Source of the DNA: Eopsaltria australis
Lineage: Eukaryota; Chordata; Aves; Passeriformes; Petroicidae
NCBI GenBank assembly: GCA_034509425.1
Contig: JAVTVJ010000297.1
Location: forward strand, 620,001-684,000
Reading direction: 5' to 3'
Length of the DNA stretch: 64,000 bases
Positions 13,225 to 22,222 of the stretch are shown here, piece after piece (the first letter of the stretch is position 1; the number at the start of each line of letters is the position of its first letter). The notes under the pieces are model-generated. The model saw nothing but the letters and a program-made list of their open reading frames with translations. It did not search any database and was not told where the DNA came from. The position numbers and the translations under genes are program-made.

Positions 13225-14052
13225 TTCTCCAGTTCCAAAGCAGTTTGGGATTTCTCACCTGGTCCAAACCTCTCTGTTAGAGGGATGTGAGGAAGGGGAG
13301 CACGGGAGGGACTGACCAGGCCCATGGGAGATCACCTGGGACTAAACAACTCATGATTTTAAAAATGGACTCAGTAATTCAGCAAAGATCACCCAGAGAG
13401 TCTCAGGCTGAATTTGGAAGCCCTGAGCTTTAATCACCAGCCTGTTCTGGTCCCTCACCTCCCACAAAAGGTGTTGTGTGAAGGTTAATTTTGGATTAAA
13501 ACAGAGCTGGACTAAAGGCAGCCACAATGAGAGCTGAGCTAAGCTGTGCCCAGGCAGAGTCCAGCCCAAAGTGCAGCAGGAACACGGCCTAATCCTCTTA
13601 TCCTTGGGCTCGGAGGTCCTGGATGAGTGGGAATGGGAGCTTCCATTCAAGGAGAGGATTTGCTCTCTGAATAAGAGGGCTCAGGCTGAAAATGCAAACG
13701 GTCACCTGTCCTGCTGATGGGTTTATAGAGAGTTTAAAGGGTTTATAAAGGGTTTAAAGCTGCAGACTTTAAATGAGGCAAATTTCAGCCTCATTTCAAC
13801 CCTTGTGGGCCTGGACAATCCTGGAGTGCTTCATCAATTCTTTTAAAACCACTTTTTCTTTTCAAAAAGTCATTTAGGAGTCGTTGGATTTTGTCAGCCA
13901 CGACGTGATCAGCACCACCATGATGAGGGGGAAATGCTCAGCCACAACCTGAGATCACATCAGGAATTTCTGCTGAAAGCTCTTCAAGGCTCTTCCATGC
14001 CACTGGGTTTCTCCTCTGTCTCCTGGGATGAAATGCACTGAATCAGGAGACT

Positions 14053-14110
14053 GAATCACGGCATCATGGAATTATTGTGGCTGGAAAAAACCTTTCAGAT
14101 CATCAAAATG
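14053..14110 (-). mobile_element. Short CR1 3'-tail remnant
   Basis: GAATCACGGCATCATGGAAT then GGCTGGAAAAAACCTTTCAG fits the reverse complement of a CR1 3' terminus. It is too short to place in a subfamily. Confidence 0.45.
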
Positions 14111-14577
14111 ATGTGAAATATTGCAGTGAAGTTTGACATCATTTATAACAGCTCAGGTCTCCCTGAGCACGCACACCAAGGTCCCCTCTGGAGCCCTCGT
14201 ACGTTGATTTTTCAGTGGGAACACCAAAGGAAATGCAACATTTGGGGCTTGTCCCGCACTGTGTGCATGTCTGGCACTCTGTGCCTGTCCAAAAATGATC
14301 CTCAGTGATTTCTTTAGAGCTTTGGAATGGTTAAAGTTGGGAAAGCTCTCGGATCAGCCAGTCCAACCATTCACCCAGCGCATTTTTGTGGACGTGGTGC
14401 TCATTCACAGCAAAATAAATGGGATTTAATGGTTTTCAGCATTCCAACATTCCCAGACCTGGTGGGATTCAGCACTTTCACACCACTCTGGACGAATAAA
14501 CTTCAGCATCCCCTAACAGATTTCACCATTAAATTTGTTGCAGCAACAAATTATGCTTTTGACATGAAACTCTGGCT

Positions 14578-14667
14578 GGAGATTAACAGAGTTTATTAAT
14601 GAGATTAACAGAATTTATTAAAGAGATTAAAAGAGTTTATTAATGAGATTAACAGAGTTTATTAATC
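14578..14667 (+). repeat. 22-bp minisatellite (GAGATTAACAGAGTTTATTA)n
   Basis: Four tandem copies of GAGATTAACAGAGTTTATTA plus two bases; one copy has an AAGAG junction. Confidence 0.9.
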
Positions 14668-15194
14668 CTGTAGAAGTTTGGATTGACCAAACTCAGTGTG
14701 GGCTGAGCTGTGGCTGCATAGGAGAAATTAACGTCCAAAGAATTTTAGTTGTAAGGAGAAAAAATTTAATTTATTAAGAACTAAGCACATTAAAAATTAT
14801 GATGGGGGAAGAGAAATAGGAAAAAATTATTTTTTTTTTGTATTGTGGCTGCTCTTTGAGGAACTTCCTACTTAAAATGCACTTTTAATGTTTCTCCCTC
14901 GCTGCCGGGCTTTGTGAGGTCTCCACCTGATCTATGGGAAGTGGTAACAAACCCTTGAGATGGATTTTTGAAATCCTCAGCCCTCTGACCAGAGCTGCAG
15001 CGATGACACAGAGGTAACAATAAAACCACTCAAGAGACATTTAATGGGACACTTTAAATGAAATCCCCGGGGTTGGCGATGGCAGCTGAGCGTGTTCTTG
15101 CCATTTTCCCATTTAACAAGAAGAAAAGGCCAAACAAGGAGCAATTAGTCAGAATAAAATCAGCTTTGATGACATTTTCCCTCCTGAACTCTGG

Positions 15195-15200
15195 TATAAA
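15195..15200 (+). promoter_or_regulatory. TATA box of NPS
   Basis: TATAAA followed by ATGG lies 85 bp upstream of the proposed NPS start codon. This predicts transcription starting near 15225-15230 and a 5' leader of about 50 nt. A TGATGACA motif (AP-1/CRE-like) lies about 30 bp further upstream. The spacing is sensible, but no expression data were available. Confidence 0.6.
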
Positions 15201-15279
15201 ATGGTCACCTGAGGAAGAAGTGAAAGGATGTGTGAGGAATTTGGATGTGGATGTCCACACACACGGAGCTGGGTAAAAA

Positions 15280-15287
15280 ATGAGCAG
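15280..15287 (+). CDS. NPS: NPS coding exon 1 (start codon, 8 coding bases)
   Basis: The proposed start ATGAGCAG is followed by the donor GTAAAG at 15288, giving Met-Ser and two bases of an Arg codon completed by exon 2. It lies 85 bp downstream of a TATAAA box. Without it, exon 2 has a TGA upstream in its frame and no ATG, so a tiny first coding exon is needed. Intron 1 would be 108 nt. The resulting 20 residues before YPV compare with 23 in human. An alternative upstream exon cannot be excluded without RNA. Confidence 0.6.
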
Positions 15288-17509
15288 GTAAAGGCAGCTC
15301 GGGGCTCTCGGTGCATGGGCTGCTCTCTGCTCGTGTTTTGCTTGATTTTGGTCCAAATTCTCATTAATCTCAGCTTTTCTTTGAAGTCTATGCAGGTCAA
15401 ACTTGGTTTTCCTCCTGTGGATCTCCGTGACATTGGTGTGCTCGGGTTACCCAGTTGGCCCTTCCATGGTAAGTCCCATTCCCTAATTATTCCCATTATT
15501 CATCCCTCTTAAATCACTCCTTTATTCAAATTAGTTTTGTTTGTTTGATTCCTTCTTTGCTGCCGTGTTTTTATTTTTTTATGAGCTGAAAGAAGTTTCT
15601 TGTATTAAAGCTATTGGTTAAATATTATTACCTCATTTTCCTGGAGCATAGCCTAATTTTTCCTGGAGTTATTAATAAAATATGCAAGCCTCTGAAATAA
15701 TCATGTGAGAAACCCAGTGCATATTTAATGAGGAGTGTGGGGAGCTGAAATCCTGCATGGAAGAGAGGAAACCACAAATCTCCTCTCCATTTCATCTGAA
15801 TCCTTTGCATATCTCAAATAGGTGCAGTTAGATATATATGTGTTAATTCCACTTATTGCCAGCGACTTTATCAATTAATTAATTAATTTATAATAAGTGT
15901 ATTTATTTAGACACAGCTGGATCTGAGTGGCCACATTTCCTAATGGATGGGTTCTCCTGATGGCAATGATGTCATGGTTAAAAGGAGTTTAATTGCCTTA
16001 ATAAATGTCACAATAAAAGTCATTTATTCAATAAATCTGGGGAAATAGCAGCTAAAAATTCAAAAGAAATTCCGTGCCTGGTTTTTTGGTTTTTATTGGT
16101 TTTTTTTCCTTGCAAAAAGTGTTTTTTCTCATTAGGGAGAAAATTCAGTCTGGGAAACTCCTTGTCAATGGAAGAAAGTGTTGGTTGCAGAAAAAACTCA
16201 TGAAAAATATTTAAAATATTAAATTAATAACCAGTATTACATAAGAGCAATAAAACACTGGATTAAAACAAATCCTAATGAAGTTAATATCAATTTTACC
16301 AGCAATTCCAGGTGCAAATCCTATGGCTTTGCAAGGAATTTCTAGAGATGGCAGAATACTGCTTTTAGATGGAAAATCAGCTGGGAAATCAGGAAATGAT
16401 GAAAGACACGCAGAGCAACCACAGACATGGCAGGAAATGTTTTTATTTTAGAATTCATCAGTAATTAAAAGCAGTTTATTTTAAGGGCTGTTGAATTATG
16501 TCAAAGTTTTTATGTTGTTGACATTTTTTATCCTATAGAGTGGAAATAAAAGGAATGTGTGCAAAAACGTGGATTTTTATCCAGACTTTTTAAAATTCCC
16601 GCTATTATTTTGTCATTATTAAACTAATAACGACTTCCATAATGAGTCATAACCAATGGAAAGCTTCCTCCAAATTTCAGCTTTCCAGGTATTTTTATTT
16701 CCTCTTACCTGTAATTTAAGCTGCAGATGTTCACACAGGTCAGAACAAGCTGGTATTTCAGTTTTCCCTGAAAAAAATCTCATTTTACAGCAATAAACAC
16801 CCGTGTTGTTCCAAGGAAACTGTGTCAGAGCTGGTCAGCATCACAGCAAACAACTGATATCATACCCTACACATCATTTTATCAGTGGTTTAGACCAGAA
16901 ATGTATCAAAAAAATCTGATTTTGAACATGATAAATCCTGAGAAAATAACAGCTCATCCTTGTCATTCAAAGCATAAATTGCTTTTGTCTTTCTGCTTTG
17001 CTTTGTCTCCTGAACGAGTCCTGGCAAATGCACAAATCCGTAATTTTACCTCTCTCTCTCTCTTCTCTTCTCTTCTCTTCTCTTCTCTTCTCTTCTCTTC
17101 TCTTCTCTTCTCTTCTCTTCTCTTCTCTTCTCTTCTCTTCTCTTCTCTTCTCTTCTCTTCTCTTCTCTTCTCTTCTCTTCTCTTCTCCTCTCCTCTCCTC
17201 TCCTCTCCTCTCCTCTCCTCTCCTCTCCTCTCCTCTCCTCTCCTCTCCTCTCCTCTCCTCTCCTCTCTTTTTTATTCCTCCTTGTTTGTTTGTTTGTTTG
17301 CCTTTGATCTGCAGAGCACCAACCCTTTTTATTTGACCTGCCAGCTGTATGGGAGATGGGATTCGTGCCTGGTGCTGCTGAGCAGCTGCCTGTCCAAGGT
17401 GGGCAGGGGTGATGAGCTGGCCCTGGGGAAGCCTCTCCACAAAAGGTCCTTCCGCAACGGCGTCGGAGCGGGAATTAAAAAAACTTCCTTCCGAAGGGCA
17501 AAGTCCTGA
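15280..17509 (+). CDS. NPS: Neuropeptide S precursor (NPS), spliced join 15280-15287, 15396-15468, 17315-17509
   Basis: This gene encodes prepro-neuropeptide S, the secreted precursor of the 20-residue ligand of the G-protein-coupled receptor NPSR1, which acts in arousal and anxiety circuits. The deduced 91-residue precursor (human is 89) has a hydrophobic signal peptide at about residues 5-18 ([13 protein letters not shown]), then YPV where human has the same tripeptide. A poorly conserved propeptide follows, then Lys70-Arg71 and the C-terminal peptide [20 protein letters not shown] directly before TGA. This differs from human NPS at only a few positions (Ala for Thr8, Ile for Met10, Arg for Gln16). 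Splice phases agree: exon 1 ends two bases into a codon, exon 2 starts with the third base and ends in phase 0, and exon 3 opens in phase 0. The next gene on the same strand is FOXI2, as in human. Family identity is secure; exon 1 is the least certain part. Confidence 0.93.
15396..15468 (+). CDS. NPS: NPS coding exon 2 (signal peptide)
   Basis: The exon is bounded by a pyrimidine-rich acceptor ending TATGCAG and a perfect donor GTAAGT at 15469. It reads [15 protein letters not shown] then SGYPVGPSM, a hydrophobic signal-peptide core followed by the YPV tripeptide also seen in the human precursor. It ends in phase 0, which fits exon 3. Open reading frames that span this exon in the other frames do not resemble the family. 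Confidence 0.86.
15760..16010 (+). repeat. Unclassified interspersed repeat, copy 1 (NPS intron 2)
   Basis: About 250 bp is shared with 17920-18164 in the same orientation at high identity. The shared block runs from GAAGAGAG, ACCACAAATCTCC and GCATATCTCAAATAGGT, through CACTTATTGCCAGCGACTTT and ACACAGCTGGATCTGAGT, to GCCTTAATAAATGTC. It is not CR1-like and has no visible open frame. A third partial copy is inverted at 21818-21990. Confidence 0.85.
17049..17273 (+). repeat. 225-nt pure pyrimidine tract, (CTTCT)n then (CTCCT)n, in NPS intron 2
   Basis: The + strand has only C and T for 225 nt, first (TCTTC)n and then (TCCTC)n, ending 41 nt before NPS exon 3. A short (GTTT)n and the acceptor follow. 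It lies where branch point and polypyrimidine tract elements normally sit. Confidence 0.95.
17315..17509 (+). CDS. NPS: NPS coding exon 3 (propeptide and mature neuropeptide S)
   Basis: The acceptor is TTTGATCTGCAG, and the exon codes 64 residues to a TGA stop. The first 42 residues are propeptide, with a segment [17 protein letters not shown] that aligns with the Leu/Cys/charged stretch of the mammalian precursor. Lys-Arg (17441-17446) precedes the peptide. A longer open frame runs upstream through the adjacent pyrimidine repeat, but that part is intron: the acceptor at 17314 is the one that joins exon 2 in phase. Confidence 0.95.
   Translation, partial: STNPFYLTCQLYGRWDSCLVLLSSCLSKVGRGDELALGKPLHKRSFRNGVGAGIKKTSFRRAKS
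17447..17506 (+). other. NPS: Mature neuropeptide S coding segment
   Basis: These 60 bases encode [20 protein letters not shown]. The N-terminal SFRNGVG, known as the receptor-activating part of the peptide, is unchanged from mammals. The Lys-Arg before it is a standard prohormone convertase site, and the stop codon follows at once, so no C-terminal trimming or amidation is expected. Confidence 0.95.
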
Positions 17510-17919
17510 GCAAATGTCCCAAAGCCCGGCCTAGATTTTGACACCTGATGTTCCAATCCTCGCTTCAAGTTCCGTTTTTGGATGCTTTTCTCTGACAAAG
17601 CCACCCGTGACAGAGTCCCCAGCGCGTCGCCAGATGTCGATTTCCACGTGGAGCAGACGGGAGCGCTCGGGAAGGGCTTTGTTCCCAAAGTTACAGCAGC
17701 ATAAAAAAGTTTTGTCTGGAAATGAATGTTTCCATTTGCTTCATTCCCCCCCACTTTGTCGGGCTGCAGATTTTAATCAAGTTGCTTTTTGATTAATACA
17801 AAGGTAATCCCGTGCTTGGAGATGTGTGCGCACAGCCTGGGGGGAGGATGTTATTCCCAAAATCCCTCCTCTCTGCCAGGCACGAGGCATTCCTGTGCTT
17901 CCCCATCCCAAATCATATC

Positions 17920-18164
17920 GAAGAGAGAAAACCACAAATCTCCATTTAATCTGAATTCCTTGCATATCTCAAATAGGTACAGTTGGATATATATGTATTA
18001 ATTTCACTTATTGCCAGCGACTTTATCAATTAATTAATTTATTTATAATAAATGTATTTATTTAGACACAGCTGGATCTGAGTAGCCACATTTCCTAATG
18101 CATGGGTTCTCTCGATGGCAATGATGTCATGGTTAAAAGGAGTTTAACTGCCTTAATAAATGTC
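17920..18164 (+). repeat. Unclassified interspersed repeat, copy 2 (downstream of NPS)
   Basis: This direct copy of 15760-16010 lies 2.16 kb further on and about 410 bp beyond the NPS stop codon, so the pair brackets NPS exon 3. Differences are scattered substitutions and small indels, which fits an old repeat or duplication. An AATAAA hexamer inside could serve as an NPS polyadenylation signal, but that is unproven. Confidence 0.85.
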
Positions 18165-19021
18165 GCATTTAATAAATCAGACAACTCTAATTTTAATACA
18201 GATTTAAAGCACATTTCGTTGCAAATTTCCAAAGACATGAAGGGCCACCAGTGAAAGAATCAGGCCCTACTCGTAACTTCCCCTGGATTTTTAATATAGT
18301 TATTTAAAATGACTTTGGCAGGAAATAATCTCCTGAGATGTCTCATCTCATATCCAGAGGAATCCTGGGAAATCACTCTAAGGCAGGGTATCAGCACCTC
18401 TCCCTGCGCCTCAATTAATTGACTTAGGTAGGCAAGCCCCAGCTGATGAAATGTGCCAGATCTGGGATTCTTTTTTTAATTTCCTGTTGGAAAGGAAAAA
18501 AAAAAAAAATAAAAGAGGGGGTGGGGGAAAGTAATCTGATGTGAAAATATGTAAATGTGGTATGGAGGAAAGGTCACCTGATGAGTGTGTGAGTTCCACT
18601 TGTGGCTGTGTCCCCGGAGTGTAAGGAGCTGCGCCTTGGCTTGAAAATGTGGCAGAGTGTCCCTGCAATGCCTCTTGCAGTCAGAGCTGTGATATTGCTG
18701 ATAATAAATCACTCCTTGGATGTTTTCTAATATTCCCCTGTTAAATGTCATCACTCAGGAGGTTGTTTTTGACCCCACAATCAGGTGGTTTGGTGTCATC
18801 ACCTCTGTGATGCCCCCTCTGAGCCCACGGGGAAGGGGAGCCCAGCGCGGAGCTGTGCTGGTGGGACAGCAAGGTTTTCCAGAGGATTTCTGGCTGATCC
18901 AAGGAGATCAAACACATTCCTGACTGTGTTTGTCCAGGCTGAAAAGTTTAACACATCCTGGGTTTTAAAGTGGCTTAAACACTTGAGTTCCTTTGGGGTA
19001 GTCTCGAGGTTTTTGAGTCAA

Positions 19022-19640
19022 GTGGAAACCATGGAACCCAGGAACCATGGAATCCTAGGAACTATGGGAACCCAGGAACCATGGAATCCTAGCAACCATG
19101 GAACCTGGTAACCATGGGAACCCAGGAACCATGGAAACCAGGAACCATGGAACCCAGGAACCATGGAAGCCAGGAACCATGGAATCCTGGCAACCATGGA
19201 ACCCAGGAACCATGGGAACCCAGGAACCATGGAACCCAGGAACCATGGAACCCTACGAACCATGAAACCCGGGAACCATGGGATCCTAGGAACCATGGGA
19301 CCCAGGAACCATGGAACATAGTAACCATTGAATCCTAGGAACCGTGGGATCCTAGGAACCATGGGAACCCAGGAACTATGGAGTCCTAGGAACCATGGGA
19401 ACCCAGAAACCACGGGACTCAGGAACCATGGGAACCCAGGAACTATGGAATCCTAAGAACCATGGAATCCTAGGAACCATGGGATGCTAGGAACCATGGA
19501 ATCCTAGGAACCATGGGACTCAGGAACCATGGGACACAGGAACCATGGAACACAGGAACTGTGGAATCCAAGGAACCATAGAATCCTAGGAACCATGAAA
19601 TCCTAGGAACTAAGGAATCCTAGGAACCATGAGAATGCCT
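19022..19640 (+). repeat. ~17-bp CCATGG minisatellite, about 35 copies
   Basis: Tandem variants of AGGAACCATGGAATCCT / AGGAACCATGGGAACCC run for ~620 bp. Most units contain the palindrome CCATGG or CCATGGG. Both strands are open for long stretches, but the predicted products are monotonous repeats. Confidence 0.95.
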
Positions 19641-19915
19641 AAGGAATGTGCTGGATGTTTATTATCCTTGGGTGCTGCCAAATGAGAGCAAGCCCAGGAT
19701 GGCACCGTGGTGTCGCTGCAGCCGGGCACGGCCCCGTGTCACTCCTGCCTGCTGGCATTTCAGCCGTGGCAGATCTCCTGCATTTTCCATCCCAAACACC
19801 CTCCAGCACTGCCCAAGGAGCAGAACTTCACTGCTTTTGCCCATGGAAAAGTGAAAGGCTGGGAATGTCCTGGCCAGTGACAGAAGCGAAGACAGGCTCT
19901 GAGTGCTCGGATTGT

Positions 19916-20070
19916 CCAGAGCTGTGGCTGCCTCATCCCTGGCAGTGTCCAAGGCCAGGTTGGATGGGGCTTGGAGTCACCTGGGATAGTGGAAGGTGTC
20001 CCTGCCCATGACAGGGGTGGAATGAGATGATCTTTAAGGTCCCTTCCACCCAAACCAGTCTGTGATTCCA
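19916..20070 (+). mobile_element. CR1 LINE 3'-end fragment
   Basis: Sense CR1 tail: GAGCTGTGGCTGCCTCATCC, then GATCTTTAAGGTCCCTTCCA and the start of the ATTCCATG tail, which continues into the next feature. Confidence 0.85.
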
Positions 20071-20325
20071 TGATCCTATAATCCCATTATTCCATGATCC
20101 TATAATCCCATTATTCCATGATCCCATGGTCCCATGATGCCATGGTCCCATGATCCCATGATCTCATGATCCCATCATTCCATGATCCCATGATCCCATT
20201 ATTCCATGATCCCCTTATTCCATGATTCTATTATTCCATGATCCCATTGTCCCATTATTCCATGATCCCATTGTCCCATTATTCCATGATTCCATGATCC
20301 CATGACCCCATGATCCCATGAATCC
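20071..20325 (+). repeat. Expanded CR1 tail: (ATGATCCCATTATTCC)-like array
   Basis: About 255 bp of 8- and 16-bp units (CCATGATC, CCATTATT) follow directly from the short terminal repeat of the CR1 copy, consistent with growth of that tail into a satellite. Confidence 0.88.
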
Positions 20326-21817
20326 ATTCTGCATCTGTGCACGGCTGTGGGGATGGAGGTGTTTTGTCCCAGTGCAGAGCTGTGTCCTGCTCATATCCCC
20401 ACCCAAATTATCTTTCAAGAAAGCAAAAAAACCCCAAACAAATTCTGATTTGCCTTTGTTTGGGTTCTCAGATCCGTTTTTGTTAACATTTTCCTACGTT
20501 ATCAAATCCGTCCCTGCCTTGGTACCTTGGGATGAGCAAGGTTGTCTTTAAGCCAACAGAACTCTGCGTGGAGCTTGGAAAATCAGGCTCTTCCCTTGCA
20601 TTTCCTGTGCAGGAATGAGAATAACTCATTTGGTGTTTTGGCATTTGCCTCTGAGCAGGGCACGTTCCAGAGGGATGCAGAGCTGGTGTCCTGCTCCCAC
20701 AGACCTTCATCCCTTTTTTATTGAAAATATGGGATGCAGGAAAAATTGACTGCTGGAAAAATCCCGTTTTTTATGATTCGGCCATTCCCTGAGAGGCAAC
20801 TCCAGCTGGAGGGATCTGCATGTACAGAACAATGGGATGAGGAGGCCACCAAGAGCCAAAAGTCACCTCAATCACCTAAATCCAGAGCAAGCCTGGATAA
20901 TGTGGATTATCCAGCTGCCCTTCAGGAGTTCTGTCACTGCAGGGCTGATCTGGCCATCGCCACCCACGGAAAACTCACCCTGCAACGCTGAACTCATCTC
21001 TGAACTTTAAAGGTGGCTTTGTTTTGGAGAGAACAGAGAGTGACCTCAGTGATCTCTGTCAGGAAATGAGGATCTGAGGGTGCCAGCGCCGGGCACATTC
21101 ATTTTTATGCTGACAGGAACTGGAAACGTGACAGAAAATGTCTTTTTTTCAGTAAAAAGAGAACAATGGGAACAACCACAGGGATGCCAACCTGCGGCGT
21201 AATTAATGTGTTGTCATTAATTTTATTTCTTTCTGGAGAACGGGGATTTGTGATGCTGTGAGAAGATAATTTATGGATTTCTTTATTATTTTTCTTGGCT
21301 AACCTAACAGAAAGAGAAAAGATGAAAGATTTCAGAGGGTGGGAAGAGTGATGCTTTGTCTGGGGAGTGAGGAGTGAGTTGGGAATGCTCTGGCCAGTCT
21401 TGGCCAAGTAATTCCATCTGGGACTTAGATAAATAATTTCTACTCACTTTCTCCATCTGAAAAATAAGAAACTGGCTTCATGGAGCTATCTGGAGTAAGA
21501 AGCATCAAGACTGATGGATTTGGGAAGAGTTTTGGGGCAGAAAAGGGTGGGTTGAATCACTGAAGAGGCTGAGGGAGAGGACACGCAGAATCCCTGAACC
21601 CATAAGGACTTTTTTCCCCCCCCTTACTTTACTCTAACTTGGATCAACCTCTGGAGGCTTTGGACAAAAATTTCCAGTGATGATTCCCTGGTTTTGGGCT
21701 GCGAGAACCATCCCTGAGCTCAGGAATCACTGCTTGGAGCAGCCAAATTTGGCCTGTTTTGATTCTAGTTCTAGAAACCAGATTTCACCAGATTTATAGA
21801 ATTAATGACTTTCATTT

Positions 21818-21852
21818 TGACATTTATTGAAGCAATTAAACTCATTTTAACC

Positions 21853-21892
<40 letters not shown>

Positions 21893-21990
21893 CCATAAAG
21901 AGAACCCATCCATTAGGAAATGTGGCTGCTCAGATCCACCTCCGTCTAAATAAATCAGTTGATTATAAATAAGTTAATTAATTTATAAAC
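21818..21990 (-). repeat. Unclassified interspersed repeat, copy 3 (inverted, interrupted by TA repeat)
   Basis: Read on the minus strand this matches the right half of the 15760-16010 repeat: the block ending TTTCCTAATGGATGGGTTCT and the block TTTAATTGCTTCAATAAATG. The sequence between the two blocks is replaced by a (TA)n tract at 21856-21889. Confidence 0.75.
21856..21889. repeat. (TA)n microsatellite
   Basis: About 17 uninterrupted TA dinucleotides lie inside the inverted copy of the unclassified repeat. Confidence 0.95.
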
Positions 21991-22059
21991 TAACCTGTCC
22001 TGAGCTCCGAGGTTGGGCTGAGGTTGTGGGAGGTGCATCTCCATCCCATCTCATGGATC

Positions 22060-22222
22060 CCATCCTGTCCTCATCCCATCCCATCCCATCCCATCCCATC
22101 CCATCCCATCCCATCCCATCCCATCCCATCCCATCCCATCCATCCCATCCCATCCCATCCATCTCATCCCATCCCATCCCCTGGATCCCATCCCGTCCCA
22201 TCCCATGGATCCCATCCCATCC
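22060..22222 (+). repeat. (CATCC)n pentanucleotide repeat
   Basis: Long CCCAT/CATCC repeats with a few CATGGATCC interruptions. Confidence 0.95.

Noticed and set aside
16901..17314. Long open frame leading into NPS exon 3
   Set aside because: It is a read-through of a CTTCT/CTCCT microsatellite giving Ser/Leu/Phe repeats. The acceptor at 17314 joins exon 2 in the correct phase.
19018..19413. Open frames of Trp/Phe/Gly/Ser or Glu/Pro/Trp/Asn repeats
   Set aside because: Translation of the 17-bp CCATGG array.
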